Assembly (NCBI RefSeq): GCF_009758205.1
Contig: NZ_WRXN01000006.1
Location: forward strand, 248,001 to 312,000
Origin: Chitinophaga tropicalis
GTDB lineage: Bacteria > Bacteroidota > Bacteroidia > Chitinophagales > Chitinophagaceae
DNA length: 64,000 nucleotides
Direction of reading: 5' to 3'
Numbering within the stretch: the stretch's first letter is position 1; each line of letters starts with the position of its first letter. Shown one piece after another: positions 17,798 to 25,573 of the stretch. Both the position numbers and the translations under genes were made by a program. Under the pieces are notes generated by a model. That model was not told the DNA's origin. It did not search any database and saw only the letters and a program-made list of their open reading frames with translations.

Positions 17798-18931
17798 TTA
17801 GCGGCAGCAAGTATTAGAACTCCATCTTGACACACCATTCTGGTAAATAACAAGATTACCATCCGGCTGTAAAGTGAGAGAGCCACCAGGATACCTGTGT
17901 GTACCAGTGCTCCAGCGTCCAACATTATTTGCATCATACAATACCAGGTTACCATCTGTCTGCATCACGCAGCGATTGATGCTGGGATCGCCATGGGTAC
18001 CGCTTCCCCAGATAGGCTGGTTAAAATGATACAACGCCAGGTTACCATCTGTCTGCATTACCAGTGTAAAGCGGTAATCGGAAGAGCGGATAAATTGTCC
18101 CTGGGTAAGGGTCTGGCCAGGGCTCAGTATAGAAGGGATGCTGGTGTTGGTTGGAGCGTACATGAACTGAACAGCCATCTGATCAAAAAATGGAAAGCCA
18201 AACCATTCTTTTCCGCAGGAATTGCCATTCATAACAGAGAAAGGATCTGAAGTAGGCGAATTAGGAATAGGACGTGGCGTAGGCTCAAAAAGAGCCAGGT
18301 AGTTGGTGTGACGTAAGCCTATACAATGACCCATTTCATGAGCCAGCAGCTGTGTGAGCTGCAATGCGTTTGCTAAATTGTTGCCCGTTAATGTTGATTC
18401 AGAGATGTTCACAGTGCCGTATGGCTTGCCTGCAGGACTGGGAAAGCCTGCGGCGCCACATACATTAGGCTCTAAGCCATCATTCCGTACAATGGAGATA
18501 TGCGCCTGTGCCTGGGAATATACTCTTACAAACTTCAGTTCTGAGCCAATGTCATTGTAAGCGCGTATAACATCATTCAGCGGTCCGTCAAGATTGATGC
18601 TGCTGAAACCACCTGCCAGGTATACGTTGATGGTACGCATACCATACACTACCAGGTAGTCTGACATACCCTGTTCCGTATGCACGCCACGGGAAACAGT
18701 ATCTTTTTTGTCGAACATGATATCTCCCTGTACCATGTAGTAATCCTTAAACGCTACGATCTCCTCTTTTTTGAATCCGGCTTTAAGGATACGTTGGATA
18801 ACAGGATCGTTTTCGTTGATGGAGCTCTCAGTATCAGAGTTTGGGATCTTAGTAGTCTCTTTTTCAGAGCAGCTATAATAAGATAGCATGAGGGTTGCCG
18901 TCAGGCAGTACAGATAAATTCGCTTAAGCAT
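17798..18931 (-). CDS. Lipoprotein metalloprotease (HEMGH) with bulb-type lectin domain, copy 2
   Basis: A 377-residue paralog of the gene at 16444, identical in length and layout and alike over most of its length, including the upstream promoter. Lipobox Cys21 (LSYYSC), zinc motif HEMGHCIGLRH at residues 198-208 and a C-terminal lectin domain with three QTDGNLV/QPDGNLV repeats ending CCR. Differences cluster at about residues 20-40, 76-84 and 210-265. Copy 2 is transcribed first but has its own terminator, so the pair is probably not one operon. Family function as for copy 1; tandem duplication is the simplest origin. Confidence 0.9.
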   Translation of the reverse strand: MLKRIYLYCLTATLMLSYYSCSEKETTKIPNSDTESSINENDPVIQRILKAGFKKEEIVAFKDYYMVQGDIMFDKKDTVSRGVHTEQGMSDYLVVYGMRTINVYLAGGFSSINLDGPLNDVIRAYNDIGSELKFVRVYSQAQAHISIVRNDGLEPNVCGAAGFPSPAGKPYGTVNISESTLTGNNLANALQLTQLLAHEMGHCIGLRHTNYLALFEPTPRPIPNSPTSDPFSVMNGNSCGKEWFGFPFFDQMAVQFMYAPTNTSIPSILSPGQTLTQGQFIRSSDYRFTLVMQTDGNLALYHFNQPIWGSGTHGDPSINRCVMQTDGNLVLYDANNVGRWSTGTHRYPGGSLTLQPDGNLVIYQNGVSRWSSNTCCR

Positions 18932-18959
18932 GTTCCTTTAATGAGGGATAATAAAATAG

Positions 18960-19001
18960 GTTTACGTGCTAAAATTAGTAAACAATGTGTGTGTTCCCAA
19001 C
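18960..19001 (-). promoter_or_regulatory. Promoter with inverted repeat, protease copy 2
   Basis: Minus strand: TTG at 18998-19000, 20-nt spacer, TAATTTTA (18970-18977) as -7, embedded in GTTTAC-N12-GTAAAC (18960-18983), 29 nt upstream of the start codon. The half-sites and their spacing are the same as at copy 1, while the central 12 bases differ. Confidence 0.65.
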
Positions 19002-19009
19002 CCGGTCAT

Positions 19010-19048
19010 AAAAAAGATCGCAGGAATTGTATTAACAATTCCTGCGAT
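19010..19048 (-). terminator. Rho-independent terminator of the 19077-20123 gene
   Basis: Perfect 14-bp stem (19017-19030 with 19035-19048) with a 4-nt loop; on the minus strand it is followed by a T run (A run at 19010-19015). Confidence 0.88.
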
Positions 19049-19076
19049 GCGGATATACGATAACGTTATATTGATG

Positions 19077-20123
19077 TTATTCTTTCATCGATTTTGCAAA
19101 GTTCACAATATCTTCATTCCTGATTTTTTTAAATCCCACTATTTTCTTTCCCATATTGGGGATCAGTGAATAACCCCATGCCTGGAACATTTCATCACTG
19201 ATATCAGAATGACAGAGCGGCATGCCGTTATCGGGATCTACTACAACCGGTACATGCACTTCCATAGATGGTGTTTTACGGTCAAATGTAGAGAACACGC
19301 CGGCTGGTACATATGCCAGTACGGTGCTGTCAAACGAATCTTTACGGAAAAGGCCTTCCAGTTCATCTCCATTGACCAGGCGGATGGGGAAGGGGTAATC
19401 TGATTTTGCTTTGTTGAGCGAGAATGCCTCATCCAGCCAGTCACTGCAAAGGATCAGTGTTTTCCCTTTCATGAAAATGGCATTGTGTTTCATCTCATTC
19501 TGGAGGATGGTACTGCTTTTGCCATCAATCTGTTCAGAGAACACATAGGTGGCCAGGCGCAGGCCTACGGCCAGGTCCATGAAGGCAGGGAATCTTTCCG
19601 ACATGTTCTGTATATAGAAAGGATAAGCCAGATCACTTTCTATAAAAGACATGTTGATGACCGGTACGCTCAGGTTGTTGGTGTCCGATTCCCAGGCCAG
19701 GGAAGCAGTATAGGTCTGTGCATAGCGTGAACGGGCATAACGGCTTCTTACTCCTGGTTTTACATGTAACGACTGACAATCCATCACAATGTAATTCCTG
19801 TCATTTCTTTTCCTGATGCGGGCTAGTTCTTTTTCTGTTCTCTGTTCTATGGTCGCATCTCCGTTTACTGTCCAGAACTGCCTGACCGCTTCAGGGAAGT
19901 CCTGGTTTAACTGTTTGATGGCCTGCCGGTAAGCATCAGCTTCGGCAGAGGATTTTCGGGCCAGTTGCTTTAGTATCTTCTTATCAGGTTTTTCTTTCAC
20001 CACAATGATCTTAGTCCGCTTTCTCATTTTTTCCAGGTCTTTCATTTTTACGAACTGCGCAGAGGTTGTTATTACTGATAATAAGAGGCTTAAACTAAGC
20101 AAGGCGGATAGGTTACCTTTCAT
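19077..20123 (-). CDS. Secreted protein of unknown function
   Basis: A 348-residue protein I do not recognise. It begins with a signal peptide (about 1-22, ending TTSAQ), then a very basic segment (about 25-55, rich in Lys/Arg) and mixed alpha/beta sequence with no motif I can name. Two cysteine-containing patches (VMDCQSLHV and LILCSDWLDEAF) are visible. It has its own terminator and a -7 element, so it is likely a single-gene unit. Codon use looks like that of its neighbours. Confidence 0.75.
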   Translation of the reverse strand: MKGNLSALLSLSLLLSVITTSAQFVKMKDLEKMRKRTKIIVVKEKPDKKILKQLARKSSAEADAYRQAIKQLNQDFPEAVRQFWTVNGDATIEQRTEKELARIRKRNDRNYIVMDCQSLHVKPGVRSRYARSRYAQTYTASLAWESDTNNLSVPVINMSFIESDLAYPFYIQNMSERFPAFMDLAVGLRLATYVFSEQIDGKSSTILQNEMKHNAIFMKGKTLILCSDWLDEAFSLNKAKSDYPFPIRLVNGDELEGLFRKDSFDSTVLAYVPAGVFSTFDRKTPSMEVHVPVVVDPDNGMPLCHSDISDEMFQAWGYSLIPNMGKKIVGFKKIRNEDIVNFAKSMKE

Positions 20124-20153
20124 AGGGGATAGTATTTAATTTAAACCACAGGG

Positions 20154-20161
20154 CAAATATA
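20154..20161 (-). promoter_or_regulatory. Bacteroidota -7 element, 19077-20123 gene
   Basis: TATATTTG on the minus strand, 30 nt upstream of the start codon at 20123. No convincing -33 partner. Confidence 0.45.
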
Positions 20162-20317
20162 ACCTATTAAAAAAAACTAATGTGTAGAATTGCGTCTACA
20201 GTTTTGCATTGTACGAAGTATAGTATAATATAATAAATCGGTTAGATAATTGTCTGCCTCCGGGTACTCAGTTTAATTAGCCATAAGTAATGGCCAGACC
20301 TCCCTCAGTAAAAAATA

Positions 20318-20348
20318 TTTGGAAGTCTCAAAAAAGAACTTACTTTTA
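20318..20348 (+). promoter_or_regulatory. Promoter of the GntR/ABC operon
   Basis: TTTG at 20318-20321, 19-nt spacer, TACTTTTA at 20341-20348. The spacing is exactly that of Bacteroidota housekeeping promoters and the -7 differs from consensus by one base. The predicted start of transcription falls inside the adjacent palindrome. Confidence 0.75.
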
Positions 20349-20349
20349 C

Positions 20350-20373
20350 AGTGTACTAGTTAAGTAGTACACT
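20350..20373. promoter_or_regulatory. Palindromic operator, probable GntR (YtrA-type) binding site
   Basis: Perfect inverted repeat AGTGTACTA-N6-TAGTACACT immediately downstream of the -7 element and covering the expected start site, the ideal position for a repressor. As I recall, the Bacillus subtilis YtrA operator is AGTGTA-N13-TACACT; here the same half-sites occur with a 12-nt spacer. The operon encodes a YtrA-like regulator (22067-22438), so autoregulation is inferred. Confidence 0.8.
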
Positions 20374-20388
20374 AAAGCACTTACCTAT

Positions 20389-21222
20389 ATGATATCCATC
20401 CAGAACCTCTCCTTCAGCTACAGGAAGAACAAACCTCTGTTCGAGCATCTGAACCTGCAGCTTGAAGCCGGTCACATCTATGGTTTGCTGGGAAAGAACG
20501 GTGCCGGAAAATCCAGTCTGCTGAAACACATGGCAGGATTATTATTCCCCCAGGGCGGCTCCTGTAAAGTACAGGGCTTCGACACCTTTCGTCGGCAGCC
20601 GGCATTCCTGCAGAACATCTTCATGGTACCGGAAGAATTTTACCTGCCCCCTGTACACATTAAGAACTACCTGAGCACCTATGCACCGTTTTATCCCAAC
20701 TTTGACAGGAAAGCATTTGGCAGCTACATGGAAGAATTCCACATTCCGCAGGACCAGCGGTTAACAGAAATGTCCTATGGACAGAAGAAAAAAGTACTGA
20801 TCAGTTTTGCCCTGGCAACCAACACAAAAACACTGATCATGGACGAACCTACCAACGGTCTTGACATCCCTTCCAAAAGCCAGTTCCGTAAAGTAATTGC
20901 CGCCGCTGTAAGCGATGAGAAATGTATTGTCATCTCCACTCACCAGGTACGCGATCTGGATAACCTGATAGACAGTATCGTCATCATCGACAATCACAGG
21001 ATCATTTTCCGGCAGAATGTGGAAGCCGTAACAGAGAAACTCTGTTTCAAAACAGTCAGCTCAATAGATGATGCAGGCAATGTGATCTTCTCAGACAGTT
21101 CCCTGCGCGGTCATACCGTTATCACAGAGAACGGAGGCCTGGAGCACAGCCGCATCGATATGGAACTGTTATTCAACGCTGTACTGGAGAAATCTGAGCG
21201 TATCACCCAAATCTTCAACTAA
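20389..21222 (+). CDS. ABC transporter ATP-binding protein (YtrB-like)
   Basis: A 277-residue ABC ATPase and first gene of a four-gene operon. Walker A is GLLGKNGAGKSSLLKHMAG, the signature is MSYGQKKKVLISFALATN, Walker B is LIMDEPTNGLDIPSK, and the H-loop is ISTHQVRDLDN. The partner permease starts 4 nt after the stop. By analogy with Ytr-type systems it may respond to cell-envelope stress; this is inferred from the regulator and operator type, not from the ATPase itself. Confidence 0.93.
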   Translation: MISIQNLSFSYRKNKPLFEHLNLQLEAGHIYGLLGKNGAGKSSLLKHMAGLLFPQGGSCKVQGFDTFRRQPAFLQNIFMVPEEFYLPPVHIKNYLSTYAPFYPNFDRKAFGSYMEEFHIPQDQRLTEMSYGQKKKVLISFALATNTKTLIMDEPTNGLDIPSKSQFRKVIAAAVSDEKCIVISTHQVRDLDNLIDSIVIIDNHRIIFRQNVEAVTEKLCFKTVSSIDDAGNVIFSDSSLRGHTVITENGGLEHSRIDMELLFNAVLEKSERITQIFN

Positions 21223-21226
21223 CCTT

Positions 21227-22054
21227 ATGCAAGCAAACAATATTCTCAGTGCCGGCAGGCTCGGCGCCTATTTCAGGAAACACCTGCTGGACAATTACCG
21301 GTTCTATGGCATGGCCCTGATAGTACTGACAGGGTTATTGCTCCTCATAATGGGCTTCTATTTTTTTAATGATGGTAACCCGCAAAGAAAATACAGTGAC
21401 CTGATACCTATCTATCTCGTTGGTATGTTCCTGGCCGGAGGCATCTTTACCAGCATGTCTTTCTCGGAGCTGGGCACTAATCCCAGGGGGATTGATTACC
21501 TGTTATTCCCGGCCTCCCACCTGGAAAAATTTCTGAGCACATTACTGGTAACAGTAGTCGGTTTCCTGGTAATGTATCATGTCGCCTTTTACTTCGCAGC
21601 AACAATGAGTGAATCAATCGCCTTTGCCCGCTTTGGTAACCATATCAATAACGACCTGCAGAGATATACAACAGATAACAAATGGTGGTACAGCTACTAT
21701 TTCTGGTTTATTGTACAGGCGCTGTTCCTGCTGGGAGCTATTTATACACATAAGTACAGCTTTATTAAAACAGTGTTCTTCTTCCTCTTGTTTGCAGGCG
21801 CGATCTACCTGTTGCATACCGTTACTGCCTATACGTTCTTCGGCAGCAAACTGCACAAATGGAATGAACATATTCCCTTCGTTGGTGTAAGGGTGATGAT
21901 AGACCAGTCAGTAAGCCATGCCGCTTATCCGATGGATGACTTCCTGGTAGTACCAAAGAAATACGCGGATTTCCTGCTGTTCATCGGGAAGTACCTGGTA
22001 GCGCCCTGCCTGTGGACAATGGCTTATTTCCGGCTGAGAGATAAAGAGATATAA
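21227..22054 (+). CDS. ABC transporter permease
   Basis: A 275-residue membrane protein with about six hydrophobic segments (near residues 28-48, 62-85, 108-130, 155-180, 185-210 and 245-265). No recognisable soluble domain. It lies between the ATPase (4-nt gap) and the GntR regulator (12-nt gap), so it is the membrane half of the transporter. A motif FSELGTNPRGIDYLLFPAS near residue 85 recurs in Bacteroidota permeases of this type, as far as I recall. Confidence 0.88.
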   Translation: MQANNILSAGRLGAYFRKHLLDNYRFYGMALIVLTGLLLLIMGFYFFNDGNPQRKYSDLIPIYLVGMFLAGGIFTSMSFSELGTNPRGIDYLLFPASHLEKFLSTLLVTVVGFLVMYHVAFYFAATMSESIAFARFGNHINNDLQRYTTDNKWWYSYYFWFIVQALFLLGAIYTHKYSFIKTVFFFLLFAGAIYLLHTVTAYTFFGSKLHKWNEHIPFVGVRVMIDQSVSHAAYPMDDFLVVPKKYADFLLFIGKYLVAPCLWTMAYFRLRDKEI

Positions 22055-22066
22055 AAAATAGGGATC

Positions 22067-22438
22067 ATGGAATTCAAAGAATCACAGGCTATTTATCTGC
22101 AGATAGCAGACCACATATGCGAACAGATATTGCTGGAAAAATGGAAGCCGGAAGACAGGCTGCCTTCCGTGCGGGAGCTGGCTGTGCAGCTGGAAGTAAA
22201 TCCCAATACAGTTATGCGTACCTGTGAATATCTGCAACAGTACGAGATCATCTACAATAAAAGAGGGATCGGGTATTTCGTGGAAGCAGCTGCCGCTAAG
22301 AAGATAAAACAGTTGAAGAAAGAGCGCTTCCTGGTCAACGAATTACCACAGTTCTTCCGCAATATTTACCTGCTGGATGTGGAGCTGGATGAACTGAAAC
22401 CACATTATGAGAAATATAAAAAATCCCATTTCAGATAA
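22067..22438 (+). CDS. GntR family transcriptional regulator, YtrA subfamily
   Basis: A 123-residue repressor. The winged helix-turn-helix occupies residues 1-75 (AIYLQIADHICEQILLEKW, LPSVRELAVQLEVNPNTVMR, IIYNKRGIGYFV). Only ~45 residues follow, the short dimerisation tail that defines the YtrA subfamily. It sits with an ABC transporter, as YtrA members usually do. The likely target is the palindrome at 20350-20373. The effector is unknown; YtrA of Bacillus responds to cell-wall antibiotics. Confidence 0.93.
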   Translation: MEFKESQAIYLQIADHICEQILLEKWKPEDRLPSVRELAVQLEVNPNTVMRTCEYLQQYEIIYNKRGIGYFVEAAAAKKIKQLKKERFLVNELPQFFRNIYLLDVELDELKPHYEKYKKSHFR

Positions 22439-22456
22439 TTTGTCAAAAAGAAATTT

Positions 22457-23122
22457 ATGAAGACAAGCAATAAGCTATTGTTCTCTTTTATAGGCTTCGT
22501 CGTTCTCCTGATGATAGCATCTGATGTTATACTGCGGGCTAATTACAATAATGGGAGATTTAGTGACAAAGCAAAAGATGGAGACAAAAAAACATGGATA
22601 GAAGGCCTGCCCCCATTTAAAGTGTTGAAGGTAGAAGGAAAGGAATCCCATACACTGACAATTTCCTATGGTGATTCAGCCAGGATCATCTTCGGGAACC
22701 AGAACTATAAGCATTACGAGTATTCCCGCAGGGACGATACGTTGTTCCTGAAATACGAAAAAGATCTTGACTTCAGGCTCCTGGAATGCCCGGACCTGTC
22801 AGCTCTCGTACTGGTAAATACGAATGTATATCTCAGCGAGATGAAGCTGGACCGCCTGAAAATAGTGGCAGGGAATGGAGCTGAAGTAAGAGTGGTGAAT
22901 TCGAATATAGACCATCTGGATATGGAAGTAGGAAACTCCGCTACCGTAGAATTCAGCAATAACAGCGCGATAGATTCCTTAAACCTGGCACTGGGTAAAC
23001 ATAGTGCGCTGTACATGTATGATGTGCCATTCCGTTATACACATCTGCAGCTGGACAGTCTGAGGGAATTATCGGTGACAGGTAGCTCACTGTCTTCTAT
23101 GAAGGAAATGCAATCAAAATAG
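22457..23122 (+). CDS. Membrane-anchored protein with beta-helix-like repeats, unknown function
   Basis: A 221-residue protein. An N-terminal hydrophobic segment (about 7-26) without a lipobox suggests an inner-membrane anchor with the rest outside. Residues ~55-210 show regularly spaced hydrophobic strands (LSALVLVNTNVYL, LKIVAGNGAEVRVVNSNID, LDMEVGNSATVEFSNNSA), which looks like a DUF2807-type right-handed beta-helix. It is 18 nt downstream of the GntR gene, so it is probably the fourth gene of the operon. Role unknown; possibly an accessory envelope-stress factor. Confidence 0.8.
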   Translation: MKTSNKLLFSFIGFVVLLMIASDVILRANYNNGRFSDKAKDGDKKTWIEGLPPFKVLKVEGKESHTLTISYGDSARIIFGNQNYKHYEYSRRDDTLFLKYEKDLDFRLLECPDLSALVLVNTNVYLSEMKLDRLKIVAGNGAEVRVVNSNIDHLDMEVGNSATVEFSNNSAIDSLNLALGKHSALYMYDVPFRYTHLQLDSLRELSVTGSSLSSMKEMQSK

Positions 23123-23173
23123 TAGCTAACAAACGCTTTCAATAACGATAAGACAAAAAGGCTATGTTGATAG

Positions 23174-23200
23174 GGCCCCGTTTTTACGGGGCCTTTTTTT
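23174..23200. terminator. Rho-independent terminator of the GntR/ABC operon
   Basis: Seven-bp GC-only stem (23174-23180 with 23187-23193), 6-nt loop, followed by seven T residues. It lies between convergent genes; the T run favours the plus-strand operon. Confidence 0.88.
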
Positions 23201-23205
23201 ATATC

Positions 23206-24381
23206 TTAGAACTGTGTAGCTAGCCATGCCATTGTACCGATACCTACTTCTATTGCGTTTTCATCCACATCAAAAGTAGGCGTATGTACGCCGGAAGTAA
23301 TGCCCCTGGCCACATTGCCGGTACCCAGTCTGAAAAAGCAGGCAGGAACGATCTGGGAATAGAAGGCAAAATCTTCCGCCCCCATACGCACTTCAGTATC
23401 TTCTACATTGCTCAGCCCCATATATTCTTCCGCCAGTGAACGGGCGCGGCCCGTTACCGCTTCATTGTTATACAGGCAGGGATAACCTACCAGTATATCT
23501 ATCTCTATTTCGGCGCCCATGGCATGTGCCAGTTCGGTTGCCTGCTTTTTGATGATCTCATGGGCCTTGAAACGCCAGGTCTCGTCCATAGCACGGAAAG
23601 TTCCCATCAGCTTCACTTCGCTGGGTATTACATTGGTAGTGTAACCGCCGTTGAAAGCACAAATGCTTAATACGGAAGGAGAGAAGGGATTGTTGTTCCG
23701 GCTTATCACCTGCTGCAGGCTTACCACCAGGTGTGATGCCACCAGGATGGTATCTATGGTCAGGTGAGGCTGGGCGGCATGTCCGCCTTTCCCTTTGATG
23801 GTAATATAGATCTCATCTGCACTGGCCATATACTGCCCTGCACGGAAACCCAGTTTACCCGCTTCCATGGAAGGCTGCACGTGCATACCCAGGATAGCAT
23901 CCGGACGAGGGCTTTCCAGTGCGCCTTCCCTTATCATCAGGCTGGCGCCGCCGGGATGTTTCTCTTCCCCGGGCTGGAATAATATTCTGATAGTGCCTTC
24001 AAACTCATTCTTCAGCTCCTGCAGGATGCGGGTAGCGCCCAGTATACAGGTAGTGTGTACATCATGTCCGCAGGCGTGCATAACGCCCTTATTAAGTGAT
24101 TTATAGGGAACATCATTGGCCTCTGTAATAGGAAGCGCATCAATGTCTGCTCTTAATGCAATGATCTTGGACGATGGATTTTTTCCTTCGATAGTGGCAA
24201 TAATGCCGGTGCCGGCAACGCCTGCGGTATAGGTAACGCCATATTCATCCAGTTTCTGCTGCAGGAATTTAGATGTCTCATATTCCTCGAATGACAACTC
24301 AGGATGAGAGTGGATATGACGCCTGATAGCAACAAATTCCGGCGCATATTGCTGCGCCAGTTCCTTAATACGATTCTTCAT
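23206..24381 (-). CDS. M20 family metallo-amidohydrolase (hippurate/IAA-amide hydrolase type)
   Basis: A 391-residue cytosolic enzyme hydrolysing N-acyl amino acids or similar amides. Metal-site motifs of subfamily M20D are visible: HACGHDVHTT near residue 100, PGEEKHPGGA near 138 and MGAEDFAFYSQIVP near 345. The dimerisation domain lies between (about 180-290). It overlaps the SPOR gene by 17 nt and is the third gene of a deoC-SPOR-M20 transcript. Exact substrate cannot be assigned from sequence. Confidence 0.93.
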   Translation of the reverse strand: MKNRIKELAQQYAPEFVAIRRHIHSHPELSFEEYETSKFLQQKLDEYGVTYTAGVAGTGIIATIEGKNPSSKIIALRADIDALPITEANDVPYKSLNKGVMHACGHDVHTTCILGATRILQELKNEFEGTIRILFQPGEEKHPGGASLMIREGALESPRPDAILGMHVQPSMEAGKLGFRAGQYMASADEIYITIKGKGGHAAQPHLTIDTILVASHLVVSLQQVISRNNNPFSPSVLSICAFNGGYTTNVIPSEVKLMGTFRAMDETWRFKAHEIIKKQATELAHAMGAEIEIDILVGYPCLYNNEAVTGRARSLAEEYMGLSNVEDTEVRMGAEDFAFYSQIVPACFFRLGTGNVARGITSGVHTPTFDVDENAIEVGIGTMAWLATQF

Positions 24382-24811
24382 TCCCCGCTTCTTTCTCTGG
24401 TGACAAGTTAATAATGGCTGGTACTACAAATACGCCGCCCGGGAAGCTGTTGGATAATTTTTCACGCAGTTCTGCCGCCTCATCGCGGTTTTTGAAGTCG
24501 CCAATACGCACCTTGAAATAAGGCGCCTGGTAATCCATATAAGTACGGTACTCAGGGTAAAGCTGCATGGCGCGTGCTTTTATATCACTGGCTTCATTCC
24601 TTTTATTGGTAGAGATCAGCTGTACCCTGAATCCTGGCTGGTTGCGGATGGCCAGGGTGTTGATATAGATCTGTTTTTTGATCAGCAGGTCCAGCCGGCT
24701 GTCTTTTACCACTTTAACACTACCGGTGCTGGCTATAGGTGCATCCTGCGCCCATGCAAAAGTACCGGTCAGTAATCCGGAGAATAATATTAGTAAGTGT
24801 TTCATTGTCAT
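24365..24811 (-). CDS. Secreted SPOR-domain protein
   Basis: A 148-residue protein with a signal peptide (about 1-21, ending WAQ) and a C-terminal SPOR-like domain (about 60-135: FRVQLISTNKRNEASDIKAR, YFKVRIGDFKNRDEAAELRE). SPOR domains bind denuded peptidoglycan. It overlaps deoC upstream by 4 nt and the M20 gene downstream by 17 nt, so it is translationally coupled to both. Confidence 0.9.
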   Translation of the reverse strand: MTMKHLLILFSGLLTGTFAWAQDAPIASTGSVKVVKDSRLDLLIKKQIYINTLAIRNQPGFRVQLISTNKRNEASDIKARAMQLYPEYRTYMDYQAPYFKVRIGDFKNRDEAAELREKLSNSFPGGVFVVPAIINLSPEKEAGNEESY

Positions 24812-25470
24812 TTTGTTACAGCAGATTCTTTCATGATGGCCACGCTTCCGCTACATCCCAGCCTGGTAGCGCCGGCCGCAATCAGCTCCTGTGCAAATGC
24901 AAAGGTACGAATACCGCCCGAAGCTTTTATCTGAATATTTGCCGGCAAATGGGCCCTCATCAGTCTGACAGCTTCTGTAGTAGCCCCCTTTTCAGCATAC
25001 CCGGTAGAGGTTTTTACAAAATCCACCTGGTATTTAGCATATAACGCACAGCACTTAATGATCTCTTCTTCCAATAATATGCCACTTTCGATGATCACCT
25101 TGATAGCCCTGCCGTGATTACGGATAAGCGGCATAACAGTAGCGATCTCTTTCTCCAGGTATTCCCAGTCATTATTCCTGATGGCCAGGATATTGGCTAC
25201 CATATCTATTTCATCAGCTCCGTCAACGATGCACAGCACCGTTTCCGCTACTTTAGCTTCTATCGCAGAATATCCGAAAGGGAACCCCGTAACGGTAGCT
25301 ACTTTAACGTCTGTACTACCTGTAAAGGTCTTGGCCAGCTTCACAAACGGTGGAGGCACGCATACGGCGGCAAAATCATATTCCACGGCTTCCATACAGA
25401 GGTTTTTAATATCCTCCAGGGTGGTGGTGGGTTTCAGGATGGTATGATCAATATATTTGTTCAGCTGCAT
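24808..25470 (-). CDS. deoC: Deoxyribose-phosphate aldolase
   Basis: Class I aldolase converting 2-deoxyribose-5-phosphate to glyceraldehyde-3-phosphate and acetaldehyde in deoxynucleoside breakdown. The 220-residue TIM barrel shows the N-terminal YIDHTILKPTTT, AVCVPPPFVKLA, VDFVKTSTGYAEKGAT with the Schiff-base lysine, and IKASGGIRTFA. Length is normal. It is first in the deoC-SPOR-M20 transcript. Confidence 0.97.
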   Translation of the reverse strand: MQLNKYIDHTILKPTTTLEDIKNLCMEAVEYDFAAVCVPPPFVKLAKTFTGSTDVKVATVTGFPFGYSAIEAKVAETVLCIVDGADEIDMVANILAIRNNDWEYLEKEIATVMPLIRNHGRAIKVIIESGILLEEEIIKCCALYAKYQVDFVKTSTGYAEKGATTEAVRLMRAHLPANIQIKASGGIRTFAFAQELIAAGATRLGCSGSVAIMKESAVTK

Positions 25471-25573
25471 AACAACAGGTTTCAGGAGCGAAAGTAATGG
25501 AAATTAAGGAATGAGGGGAGGGGGAATGGGATTTTGGGTAACTTATAGGGGGATTTATAGTTATTTTTGTTTT

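Noticed and set aside
16444..18931. Misassembly explaining the two near-identical protease genes
   Set aside because: The copies differ throughout, have different terminators and different promoter cores, so they are genuine paralogs and not an assembly repeat.
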